A stretch of 64,000 nucleotides of DNA, from NCBI GenBank assembly GCA_003254885.1, contig QANT01007905.1:1-64000 (forward strand), in the 5' to 3' direction. Every line of letters starts with the position of its first letter. Position 1 is the stretch's first letter. The stretch comes from Purshia tridentata (lineage: Eukaryota; Streptophyta; Magnoliopsida; Rosales; Rosaceae). Positions 11,870 through 22,520 of this stretch are shown one piece after another. The notes beneath the pieces are model-generated. The model was given only the letters and a program-made list of their open reading frames with translations, made no database searches and was not told where the DNA came from. The position numbers were made by a program, and so were the translations under genes.

Positions 11870-14397
11870 ATGGCGACCCCTGAAGTTCTCAACAGAGAAG
11901 AAGGCCTTTTCCTCTCCTCTCCTATCTTCGAACCCCGAACAGGTACCTCTCCCCCTCTTTTTATGTTTTTATGCAATGGGTTTCAGCTCATGGTATATAA
12001 TAGAAGGGGTAAAGTTGCAGACTTGGCCTTTTTGTTGATGTGTGAATAGTGAAACACTGTCTGGGGATTTTGGGTATTGATTGGATTTGATTCATTTTCT
12101 TATTAATATTGAAATGTTCCTTCTGCTATTACTTTTATTTATTTATTAATTTGTAAATCAATTTGATGCCCTTGTTAGAAATGTTCTATCTAAAGTGGTG
12201 TTTTTGGACAGGAGAGAGTGTCCAATCTCGTGGAATGTCGATTGAGAAGAAGATTGATTTTCTTGAGAGCTTGGCTGGAACGGTACTATCCTAATTCAAT
12301 TTAACAGAATTCTGATTGCTGTATGATAATAATTGATTTAAAACAGAGTTCCCATTGTGATAGTACTTGTTCCTAGTCAATTTAGACCAACGGTTAGTTG
12401 CCTAAAATTTTACTGAAATGGAAATATTGAATCTTTATCTTGCAGTGTCTCATCGAATATGGATATATATATTTTTTTTTTTGGCATTTGGTGTCTGGCC
12501 ACTTAGTAAATACCATAGTTCTTCAAAATTAAATTACTACCAACAACGACTCTTAATAATTTCTGCTGATTGGAAAACCAAGATGGTTACTTTAGTTGCA
12601 TAAAGGATTTATACTGTTTGGTGAAGCTAGAAGAATTTAGTGCATGGTTAGACAACACATCTTATTTTGACAGTTCAATTGTAGATATGCTCTTTTGAGC
12701 GAATGTGTCTTAAGTTTATAGTGTTTCTCATAAATGGAAATCTTGGGTATACATGATTTACATGGAATTATAAATTAGCTCTAGCGAGGCAAAAAAGGAC
12801 ATTTAATAAAACAGAGGAAGCTATTCCTATGTACAGTTTCTTTGACATTTTTATATCACTTGACAAGTTGTATACAAATTATGGTTCATGTGGAGTTTAC
12901 AGTTCATTATAAGGAGTTTATCTTTGCCAGGTTAGCAACCGACGGTCTCGAAGATGGTTGAATGACCGCCTTTTGATGGAACTTGTTCCTCGTCTAAATG
13001 CAGAAGAAGTTAGAGGCTTGTTTGCTCCACCACCTTGGGGTACTTATATAGCTGAAAGAAATACCTCGTAATATAATTATTTGGTGTATTAACTTCTATT
13101 CTATATGCGTTTCTGACCAATGAGTACTTATATATTTACCATCTGAAGATATTGTTGAAAGTTTCTGTGATTATAGAACTCACCTTCGTGTACTCTGCTG
13201 TGTACTATTTATGGTTATTGCTTATTAGAACATTTCATATCAACATTCTTTGGTTTGAATCTACAGGTGATGATGTACCGCTGTCACCATTCTGCATGAC
13301 TAATGTGCAAGAGTGGGATACATTTAGGAATATAGACATGGATAAACAGGTCCTTCAGCCACTCTCATTCACTGAAACCATGTTTCAATCTTCTAATTCC
13401 TGCATCCAATGATTTCAGATGCTATAAAGTTATTACTGGAATTAAATTCAAATAGTTGACTAGCCATATGGAGGCCTAACTTTATTTCAAGTAGAATTTA
13501 GGTTCTCTTGATACTATTGAGGTAGCAAACAATGTGCCCAAATGAAATTATTGATTTATCAGTCAGCATGTGTGGTTATGGATCATTTTGGATGTTACCT
13601 GGTCACATGTCCTGACTCTAGCCTTTGCTTCATTTTGACAGGCTAGTCTCATTGATTCCCTTAAGAGCCCATTTGAAAAGAAGAAGGGTCATGTTGATGC
13701 TGATAAAATGGCTGTCTTGAATGCATGGCGTAGGGTTGATTCTCGAACAAGACAGGCACTTCGCCGTAGCGTTGTTTCAGAACTTATTGAGGGCTATGAG
13801 GTCAATATAATTGTTTTATGTTCATCATCACACATTTCCATCTTCACCAATTTTGTCAGGCATGCTTTCCATTTTCATGTTTCTCTAAATGAAATTGTAA
13901 CCCAACAAAAATTTTTGTTGTCGTTCAATAGCAAATTCATTTTTCTTTTTTTCAGGAGCGTGTACGGGCTTTTGTAACAGAGGCTCAAGATGGAGATACT
14001 CTGGTCCTAAGGGTTCAAGATCCTTTCCGTCGATTGTTGCTCCATGGTGTTTGTGAGGTAAATTTTCTCATTTATCATTTTCATATGGATTTTCAAGGCT
14101 AGATTTCATCCTGGATTATGGAGCTATGTAATTAGTTTCCATTAAAATATGGCATAAGTAGTTCATTTGTTGCCAAATTTGTTACTTTATTCTACCAAAG
14201 CATTCTAGGAAGTATCTAATGCGTATAAACTGGTGTTTGAACAGTTCTACAACTTGCTCTCAGCGACGGTTACCAAATTAGAGAATGGGGAATCGGTTAA
14301 GATGACCAGGATAACAAAGAAAAAGAGGGGTTCTGTCGAACTTCCAAATATCACTCTGTCCCATTTCTTGAAGATGTCCAGAGAAGGAATTTGGTGA
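11870..14397 (+). CDS. R3H-domain protein with R3H-associated N-terminal domain, 249 aa
   Basis: Exons 11870-11942, 12212-12282, 12931-13039, 13267-13349, 13642-13800, 13956-14057 and 14245-14397 total 750 nt and close in frame at TGA. The N-terminal half is the R3H-associated domain (about residues 25-125): RSRRWLNDRLLMELVPRL, then GLFAPPPWGDDVPLSPFC. The R3H domain follows (about residues 162-210), with the signature Arg and His three residues apart in FRRLLLHGVCEFYNLLS. R3H domains bind single-stranded nucleic acid or nucleotides; the precise role of the plant protein is unknown. The start ATG is the first in the spliced reading frame. A relic of this gene's 3' end occurs at 17281, downstream of the first PhzF gene. 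Confidence 0.93.
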
Positions 14398-15287
14398 TTC
14401 CATTTCCAATGGGCAGGACTCAGGAGCTCTCATTAATGTTGATGTATAATAAAGATGGGCGTGCTGGGCTGTCTGTAACTTTGTGTATTAACATCTTGTA
14501 AAATATTAAGTTACTTTGCCCTGATTAATCTCCTGTAAAAGTAGTTCATTGATTTGTAGGTTAGTATTCTGCAAAGATAATTTCATAATGTCCTATTTAC
14601 TCCAGTCAAAAAAGAAGTTGATTGCATACTTAGGGCTCAATGAAATCATAAGTTGCACTTAATTCTTCTTCAGAAAATATTGTTAGCCTTGGATACTTTC
14701 AGATAATTTGCACAAAATTTCCCTAAGGATAAAAGATTGTACAGCCCTGTCCCAGCAGTAACACTAGGATAAAAATGTATATGTATACATTTGTATATAC
14801 ATATGTTACATCAAAGTTTACACTCGATACTAGAAATGGTCCTATCCACCAACCCTGTGCTTAAACTAAGTCGCTTTTTCTTGAGAAAATGATTAATAAT
14901 AGGAAAAATATGTATACAAATTTACAATTGGAGTTGCCATGTGACCCGTGGAATGCATTATATATAAATTGTAGGATGCATCATTGTCTCTAGCTCTAAG
15001 CCGCCCTAGTTACATGGAAGTTGGCCACCAACCTCTGTTTAAAGCTTAAACTACGACACCCTTTTGCCAAAAAAAAAAAAACCTATGTCACTTTTGCTTT
15101 AAAAAATGATAATAGAAGGAAAATTACAGGGACCAAAATATGATCATTTGCCCTTATGTGTATATATATATATATCCAATTGGAGTTGACATTATGATCT
15201 TTATTTATATCCCACCGGCCCCTTCAAAGAGCAAGACATAGCGTTGAGTGTTGAGCTTCTCTTGTATTTTGCTGCATAATCATTTCC
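14398..15287. other. Intergenic between R3H gene and PhzF copy 1
   Basis: Contains the R3H 3' UTR and the PhzF copy 1 promoter. Degenerate short direct repeats related to TTTACAATTGGAGTTG occur at about 14925 and 15175, and a similar string appears upstream of PhzF copy 2 (about 17470), so this spacer was part of the duplicated unit. A TTTATATC box at about 15204-15211 lies some 80 bp before the PhzF ATG. Confidence 0.6.
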
Positions 15288-17064
15288 ATGGCGAAAAAAC
15301 CCGTGAAATACTTCGTGGTACTTTCTCTTTCTCAGTCTCTTATACCCTTTCTGTGTCTGTGTCTGTGTCACTGTCACTGTGTATGTGAGTGTGTGTAATG
15401 GGTGCAAATAGTGTATGAATGAGTATTGAAATGGTGAACTGATCAACAGGTGGATGCGTTCACTGACTCAGCTTTCAAGGGGAACCCAGCAGCGGTTTGC
15501 TTGTTAGAGGAAGACAGAGACGACCAATGGTTGCAAGCTGTGGCCTCCGAGTTCAATCTCTCCGAGACCTGTTATTTGACTCGGATCACTGACTCTAACA
15601 ACTCGCCTGCTTTGACTTCCACTCCTAGGTTCCGTCTCAGATGGTTCACGCCCGTCAATGAGGTCTGAACCCACGTCTATTTAGTTTTACCTTTTATCCG
15701 GGTCCATAATAACACGTTTTGAATTAGATTCCTTTTAGGCTTTTAACTCCTATGGATTTATTTGCTGCATAGTGCAAACTTTTTTAAATTCGATTTCTCC
15801 AAATTTGATGTGTGACACTTAGCTGGTACTGTATCTTGATTTATTCACTAAATTAAGGATAAAGGAGGATATATAAATTGTAATTTGCATACTAGGCAGT
15901 AGTATTAGCAAAATCTTGTAAAGTAAATTAAGGTTGGAAAATTGATTTCCTTTTGCAGGTTGAGCTTTGTGGTCATGCAACATTGGCGGCTGCACACACT
16001 CTCTTTAAGTCTGGTTTGATAAATTCCAACATTATTGAGTTTGCCACATGGTCTGGAATTCTAACAGCTAAAAAGGTTGTAGATGTTAAGACAGACAATA
16101 GTTCAAATATTCAAAATGGTGAAGCACAAGAGTCCTATTTTCTTGAACTTAATTTTCCTGCTGACCCATCTACTGAATTCAATTCTGATGAGGTTTCGTT
16201 AATCTCCACTGCCTTGGATGGGGCTTCTATGACTGATATAAGGAGGACAACTATCACAGATGATCTGCTTGTAAATCCTGCAACCTTCTTTATGCTTGTC
16301 GGTCAATATAAGCTTCTAATTTTGGATGGATTAATGGAAAAGTTCTATTTTATTTTATGGTTTATATATGGAGTGTAGCATGTAATCTTAAGTGAGACTT
16401 GTTACCCTTTTCCAGGTTGTGCTTCCATCAGGAAAAACTGTTGCAGATTTACAGCCGCAGTATGATGCAATCCTAAAATGTCCTGGGAGTAGGGGAGTGA
16501 TTGTAACAGGGATTGCTCCTTCAGAGTCTGGATATGACTTTTACAGTAGATTCTTCTGCCCTAAACATGGGATCAATGAGGTAATAAGCTTGCATTTATT
16601 CTCTGAGCAAGTTCCTTTCAAGTGCCCCATATTGGGATCCAGATGTTTGCTGCATGTTTCTGTCTTCTTTGGTATGTTAAATGAGAAGACTGTAATAACC
16701 AGCCTGCGTGGAACCTTTTCCTGTGTCTTTTGCTGTTTGATCTTTATTTCAGTTATGCCGAAGTCAGGAACTAAACTGGAAATGCTATTTGTCTTTCAGG
16801 ATCCTGTTTGTGGGAGTGCACATTGTGCCTTAGCATCATACTGGTGCAAAAAACTGGGAAAGTCTGATGTTGTTGCATATGTGGTAATCTCTCTCTCTGT
16901 CTGCACTTAGCATAACATTGTTTTTTTCCTTCATATATATTATTGTTTACTTTCAGGCATCACCTAGAGGGGGAGTAGTAAACATTCATCTAGATGAGCA
17001 GAATCAGAGGGTGCTGCTGCGAGGGAAAGCTGTTACTGTGATGGAAGGAACTGTTTTAGCTTAA
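15288..17064 (+). CDS. PhzF-family isomerase-like protein, tandem copy 1, 303 aa
   Basis: Exons 15288-15317, 15450-15662, 15959-16270, 16416-16580, 16800-16883 and 16957-17064 total 912 nt and end at TAA. The product is a PhzF-like protein of the diaminopimelate-epimerase fold; bacterial PhzF isomerises trans-2,3-dihydro-3-hydroxyanthranilate, but the substrate of plant members is unknown. Visible family motifs are VDAFTDSAFKGNPAAV (residues 11-26), FNLSET (45-50) with the expected catalytic Glu49, CGHATLAAAH, DPVCGSAHCALA and SPRGG near the C-terminus. Length is normal for the family. It has no signal peptide, so a cytosolic location is likely. It pairs with copy 2 at 18033-19587, with the same exon structure and shared leader sequence. 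Confidence 0.95.
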
Positions 17065-18032
17065 ATTGTAGTTAACTTTATTGTGCAAGTAAATAAATGT
17101 TGAAATAAATGACTTCATTGATGGAAGAACCCCTTAATTTTAAATTGAAATTTCAATAGAAAGCTGATGTGTCTCAATATCAAGCACAGTTCTTTGTGAA
17201 ATTTTCATTTTGATCGAGTTCTCCATCTTGGAAGGTGCTGATGCTGCCCACTTTTCATCTTTGGTGAAGTTGATCAGTTGAATATCACTCTGCCCCATTT
17301 CTTGAAGATGTGCAAAGAAGGAATGCAGAATAAAGCTATGCTTTAACTTTTGGGTGTCTTAGAATCATGTAAAAAATATCAAGTTACTGTAATTCTCATA
17401 AAATCACGTGCTTTGTGTTATGTAACTTTTTCTTAGAGAAAGTCATTTTAATAAAATCAAAGATATATTTACAGTTGGAAGTGGCATTTGAACCGTTAGT
17501 TCACTGAAATCCACTGTATTCTGAGTTACATAATGCTAGTAAACTTCTCTTTTACCTCTTCTTTCAACCTTCTTCCCTCTCGTCAGAGATTCTAAATTTA
17601 AGTGCAGAGAAAATGAGCGACAGACATTGAAAAGATAGGCTAATAATTTAAGGCCATCTCCAATTTAGTAATTAATATTGAAAAGTCATAATTAATAGGT
17701 ATATTAAAAAGTTTAGTGAGTTTGAAGTGCTTCCAATTAAGTTACACCTGGAATCAAATGATCAAAGGAGATCAGAAAAGCAGAAGGTACAAGCAGTAGA
17801 CCCGTGAAAAGCAGTATATAGAACTTTCAGTCAGCCGGCAGCTTAATTTATTCTTCCACGGGGCACCACCTGGTCCTATATATATTATATATGGAACCTC
17901 CCTTCACGAGAAGTAGTTCTTCTTTTTCCTCTTATATATACATACTCTTCATGCTCTCATGCAGCCACTCCCACAAAGCAAGACACATTGTTTGAGATTT
18001 TCTTGTATTTTGCTGCATATATAATCATTTCC
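17065..18032. other. Spacer between PhzF copies, with a relic of the R3H gene 3' end
   Basis: After the copy 1 3' UTR, bases 17281-17324 match the last coding exon of the R3H gene (14347-14390) with about three differences over the first 41 bases, then diverge. Weaker similarity to the R3H 3' UTR continues (ATCATGTAAAAAATATCAAG against CATCTTGTAAAATATTAAG). Further on, TTACAGTTGGAAGTGGC near 17470 recalls 14925. The proximal 90 bp hold a TATATATA box (17933-17940) and a leader (TTTTGCTGCATATATAATCA) closely similar to that of copy 1. Confidence 0.75.
17281..17390 (+). pseudogene. Fragment of R3H-domain gene (last exon plus 3' UTR)
   Basis: A short untranslated relic of the terminal R3H exon. 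The string CCATTTCTTGAAGATGT is identical in both loci. The coding frame is lost after AAGAAGGAAT. There is no splice acceptor or upstream R3H exon before it, so it can only be a duplication breakpoint remnant. Confidence 0.75.
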
Positions 18033-19587
18033 ATGATGGCCAAGAAACCAGTCAAATACTCTGTGGTAATCTCTCTCTTAGAATCTTTTTGTGACTGTGT
18101 GTGTAATGCGTGCAAGTAGTGTGTGAATGAATAAATATATATTGAGAATAATGGTCATGGATGTATGAACAGGTGAATGCGTTCACAGACTCAGCTTTCA
18201 AGGGGAACCCAGCAGCTGTTTGCTTGTTAGAGGAAGACAGAGATGACCAATGGTTGCAAGCTGTGGCCTCCGAGTTCAATCTCCCCATGACCAGTTACTT
18301 GACTCGGATCACTCACTCTCACGACTCTCCTTTGACTATATCAAGATTCAATCTCAGATGGTTCACCCCTGTCACCGAGGTCTCATCTATTTCATTAGTG
18401 TAAGTTCTTGTAAAGTAAATGAAGCATTAAGATTGAAGAATTGATTTCCTTTTGCAGTTTGGGCTCTGTGGTCATGCAACATTGGCGGCTGCACACACTT
18501 TGTTTAAGTCTGGTCTGATAAATTCCGACATTATTGAGTTTGCCACATTATCTGGAGTTCTAACAGTTAAAAAGGTGGTCGATCATGTTAAGAGAGCCAA
18601 TAATGTTATTCAAATGAATGGTGAAGCTGAAGCACAAGAGGAGGCCTATTTCATTGAACTGGATTTTCCTGCTGACCCATCTTCTGAATTGAATTCAGGT
18701 CATGAGATTTTGTTAATCTCCAATGCCTTGGATGGGGCTTCTATAATTGATATAAGGAGGACAACTATCACTGATGATCTGCTTGTAAATCCTGCAACCC
18801 TTTTTGTTTCCACAAGCCTACATTCATTTTCAATTCCTTCCTTATTATGCTTGTCCATCAATATTGGGAAAGTTTCATATACATTGTTAGCTCATTATGT
18901 AGTGTTATTAAGTGAGATTAGATTGTTACAATTTGCAGGTTGTGCTTCCATCAGGAAAAGCTGTTGCAGATTTGCAGCCACAGTTTGATGCAATCCAAAA
19001 ATTTCCAGGGACTAGGGGAGCAATTGTAACAGGTATTGCTCCTCCAGAGTCTGGATATGATTTTTACAGTAGATTCTTCTTCCCTAATCATGGTATTGAT
19101 GAGGTAATATTAAGAAGCTTGCATTTATTCTCTGAGCAAGTAGTTTATTTCATGTGCCTGATGATATTGGGAACCAATTATGTTTGTTGCATATATGTTT
19201 CCCGTGTCTTTTGCTAGCTGCATGATCTTTATCAGTTTTCAGTTATACTCAAAGTCAACAACTAAACTGGGATGAATCTGAATACTGTTTATGTCTTTCA
19301 GGATCAAGTTTGTGGGAGTGCACATTGTGCCTTGGCATCATACTGGTGCAAAAAACTGGGAAAGTCTGATGCTGTTGCATATGCAGTACTCTCTCTGTCT
19401 CTTTCTCTCTGCTTAGCATATATAACTTTATTTGTTCCCTTCAAATATATGTTCATACATTAATATTGTTTACTTTCAGGCATCACCTAGAGGGGGAGTA
19501 TTACACATTCATCTAGATGAGCAGAATCAGAGGGTGCTGCTGAGAGGGAAAGCTGTTACTGTCATGGAAGGAACTGTTTTAGTATAA
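18033..19587 (+). CDS. PhzF-family protein, tandem copy 2, catalytic Glu replaced by Met, 307 aa
   Basis: Exons 18033-18065, 18173-18379, 18458-18784, 18939-19103, 19302-19385 and 19480-19587 total 924 nt and end at TAA. There are two in-frame ATGs at the start (MMAKKPVKY); the second aligns with copy 1. Most family motifs are kept (CGHATLAAAH, CGSAHCALA, SPRGG). The catalytic motif FNLSET of copy 1 is FNLPMT here, putting Met50 (codon 18287-18289) where the family has its acid/base Glu. DPVCGS is DQVCGS, and VELCGH at the exon 3 start is FGLCGH. The reading frame is open throughout, so the gene seems maintained, perhaps with a changed or non-enzymatic role. Intron 2 is only 78 bp, against 296 bp in copy 1. 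Confidence 0.93.
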
Positions 19588-20733
19588 GTCTTAAGTTTTT
19601 CTACTTCATCATTTTCGAAATCCTGACCATTGAATTTGATTCGGACCAAAACACCTAATCACTCTGCATCACAAGATCTACGGTCGGAACATGTTTCACT
19701 ACATAGCACGCACAGAGGATTCACTCACAACTCACAAACATCTCAGCAAAAGCTTTGTGTATAGAAGTTTCTAACATGGTCACATTTAGCGTCAAATGAG
19801 GCAGCTATATTCTTTGCCAAATTGGCAACATATATCCAGAAGGTTACATCTCTTTTGACTTTCAGTACCCCATCAGACTCAGCACAAAGATATTCTTTGA
19901 ATTTATTCTCTCTCGCTCAAATGCGTGCAATATATGAATTATGAGAGGGTACGTATCTGATTGATCTCTAATTAAATAAGCAGCTAAGCTAATTGTCGAC
20001 TGTGTCACTTGATTATCATTTTAAACTCAGATAGAAAGCCGGCAAGCATTAATTAATTAATCAAATAAGTTGGATTTGGAAAAACAATATATTCTCGATC
20101 TGGAAAGCGTCAACTTGTTTGGAACTTATGTAATTCAGTTGTTAATTATTGATCATGATCAGTAAAACTTACAAAAGCCTTCCCTTTAAATCTTGGAAAG
20201 GAAATTAATTTTAATTATCAGTAAAAGTACGCAAGGACATCATGCATATATATCTAGCCAGCTACATCTTAATTTATCATGTTTTATATATACAATTTGG
20301 TAATTGCACCATCTATCTAGATCTCCTGATCGACGAGCTAGGATCGATGTAAGACTGACTCAACATTTATAATTTCAATCACAAAGATGAAATGAAAGAT
20401 GTCATCACTATTCTCTATTATATATACATTCAAAGTCAAAGACGATCGACAGAAGGGAAGCTTAATTGATTGCCACCTTGATTCAATATATGAAATATTA
20501 ATTACATAGAAACCAAGCAGCACTCTTTGACAATTGACCTTAACCTTTTGGGTGCCTAGCTTATATATATCCAAATTTGGGTTGATGAATATGACTCTCA
20601 GTTTCACAATCAATCAGTTAATATATATAAACGAAGAATGATGTATACAATATATTAATATATAGTTTGTGTGCATGTTATTACTATAAATAGAGCTGCT
20701 CTCACACCTATTTATCACACAATTAACCCCAAT
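19588..20733. other. Intergenic, PhzF copy 2 to GIP2/EDGP-like gene
   Basis: AT-rich and without a supportable gene. It contains the promoter of the next gene, with a clear TATAAATA box at 20685-20692, 42 bp before the ATG. Confidence 0.6.
20685..20692 (+). promoter_or_regulatory. TATA box of the GIP2/EDGP-like gene
   Basis: TATAAATAG precedes the ATG at 20734 by about 42 bp, so the 5' leader would be very short. It also argues against a start further upstream, since nothing before the TATA box would be transcribed. Confidence 0.7.
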
Positions 20734-22059
20734 ATGACTTCCTCCATTCAATACCATGTCCTCTTCGCCGCCTTACTCTTTTTCTGCATCTCTCCCGCCA
20801 CCTTGGCTCAACAATCCTTCAGGCCCAAAGCCCTTGTCATCCCAGTCTCAAAAGACGCTTCTACCCTCCAATACACCACCCTAATTTCCCAAAGAACCCC
20901 TCTCGTTCCCATCAACCTAGTCCTCGACCTCGGCGGTCAGTTCCTCTGGGTCGACTGCGAGCAAAACTACGTGTCCTCCACGTACCGCCCCGCGCGTTGC
21001 CGCTCCGCCCAATGCTCACTCGCCAAAGCCAGCGGCTGCGGGGACTGCTTCTCCGCACCCAAACCCGGCTGCAACAACAACACCTGCGGCGTCATCCCCG
21101 ACAACACCGTCACTCGAACCGCCACCGGTGGCGAGCTGGCAGAAGACGCCGTCTCCGTCCAGTCAACAACCGGCTCGAGCCCGGGTCGAAACGTCACCGT
21201 TTCGAAGTTCCTCTTCTCTTGCGCACCGACATTCTTGTTGGAGGGTCTCGCTAACGGAGTCTCGGGCATGGCGGGTCTGGGCCGGACCCGAATCGCACTC
21301 CCTTCGCAATTCGCCTCCGCCTTCAGCTTCCACAGAAAATTCGCAATCTGCTTGACGTCATCCGCCACCGCAAACGGCGTCGTTTTCTTCGGGGACGGTC
21401 CGTACGTTTTGCTTCCGGGCATCGACGTGTCTCAATCCCTCGTCTACACTCCGCTCTTTCTAAACCCCGTGAGCACGGCCTCCGCGTTCTCCCAAGGCGA
21501 CCCCTCGTCCGAATACTTCATCGGCGTCAAGTCGGTCAAAGTCAACGAAAAAGCCGTCCAAATAAACACGACGCTGCTGTCAATTAACGGCGATACCGGC
21601 GTCGGTGGAACCAAGATCAGCACAGTGAACCCATACACGGTTCTCGAGGCATCCATATTCAAGGCCGTGACGGAGGCTTTTATCAGCGAGGCAGCGGCCA
21701 GGAACATTTCTAGAGTGCAGGGGTCTGTGGGCCCTTTTGAGGTGTGCTTCAGCAAAGAGAACGTGTTGAGCACTCGCGTGGGGCCCGCCGTGCCCAGCAT
21801 CGACCTCGTTTTGCAGAACGAGAGCACGTACTGGAGGGTGTTTGGGGCCAACTCGATGGTGCAGGTGAACGACGACGTTCTGTGCCTTGGGTTTGTGAAC
21901 GGGGGCGAGAACCCCAGGACTTCGATCGTGATCGGAGGGTACCAGATGGAGAACAACCTTGTACAGTTCGATTTGGCCACGTCGAGGGTTGGGTTCAGCT
22001 CTTCTCTGTTTTTCAGACAAACTACATGCTCCAACTTCAACTTCACTTCATCAACTTGA
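20734..22059 (+). CDS. GIP2/EDGP/TAXI-like secreted aspartic-protease homologue, probably inactive, 441 aa
   Basis: Single-exon gene with a signal peptide (residues 1-26, ending ATLAQ). The fold is that of pepsin-like A1 proteins with the plant xylanase-inhibitor N and C domains: QNYVSSTYRPARC, Cys-rich CGDCFSAPKPGC, GMAGLGRTRIALPSQ and VIGGYQMENNLVQFD. The first active-site triad is DLG (LVLDLGGQFLWVDC, Asp65) instead of D-T/S-G. At the second site, where Asp is expected, the sequence is STVNPYTVLE, so the second catalytic Asp is missing. This is the pattern of carrot EDGP, tobacco/soybean GIPs and wheat TAXI, which bind cell-wall hydrolases rather than cut protein. It is probably apoplastic. 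The start is the first ATG after the TATA box. GC content is much higher than in neighbouring genes. Confidence 0.93.
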   Translation: MTSSIQYHVLFAALLFFCISPATLAQQSFRPKALVIPVSKDASTLQYTTLISQRTPLVPINLVLDLGGQFLWVDCEQNYVSSTYRPARCRSAQCSLAKASGCGDCFSAPKPGCNNNTCGVIPDNTVTRTATGGELAEDAVSVQSTTGSSPGRNVTVSKFLFSCAPTFLLEGLANGVSGMAGLGRTRIALPSQFASAFSFHRKFAICLTSSATANGVVFFGDGPYVLLPGIDVSQSLVYTPLFLNPVSTASAFSQGDPSSEYFIGVKSVKVNEKAVQINTTLLSINGDTGVGGTKISTVNPYTVLEASIFKAVTEAFISEAAARNISRVQGSVGPFEVCFSKENVLSTRVGPAVPSIDLVLQNESTYWRVFGANSMVQVNDDVLCLGFVNGGENPRTSIVIGGYQMENNLVQFDLATSRVGFSSSLFFRQTTCSNFNFTSST

Positions 22060-22520
22060 TCGAATTGATGATGACGACGTACTATACATTATACAATTAG
22101 TAGATTTTATGTGTTGAATAATACACTTATACACGGTGTTACGGTGTTAATTTGTTAATTAATTAGTGGCCAATTGTGATTGACCAATAGTTGGCTTTTA
22201 GGTTTGTTTTTATTTTTATTTAAAGATATATATGAAAAATAATAATTTTTATTTAATTGCACATGTAAATTCACGTGGAAGCAGAGAGGAACAATAATCA
22301 ATAATGTTTTTCTAAGGAATTAATTAAGAAATATAGCAATAATGAAACAAATTCCATATATAATAAATTCATCTTAAACTTAAAGTGCAGGCTCCACAAC
22401 GGCTCTTAATGATGAATCCATCAAAGTACGGGGTCTAAACATGAAATTAACTAATTAACTAATAAAATTTACTAATTCTGATAACAATTGTGCCAAAAAA
22501 ATTCCAGTTGTGAGGAAGCC
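22060..22520. other. Intergenic, convergent 3' ends
   Basis: AT-rich; 3' UTRs of the GIP2-like (+) and MADS (-) genes. Nothing else seen. Confidence 0.6.

Noticed and set aside
20671-20733. Upstream extension of the GIP2-like protein by 21 residues
   Set aside because: It begins with GTG and overlaps the TATA box, so it would not be in the transcript; the ATG at 20734 gives a proper signal peptide.
21444-22046. Long minus-strand open frames opposite the GIP2/EDGP-like gene (also 20967-21422 and 21580-22020)
   Set aside because: They are shadows of a GC-rich coding exon; the plus-strand protein has full domain structure and a signal peptide, while the antisense frames have none.
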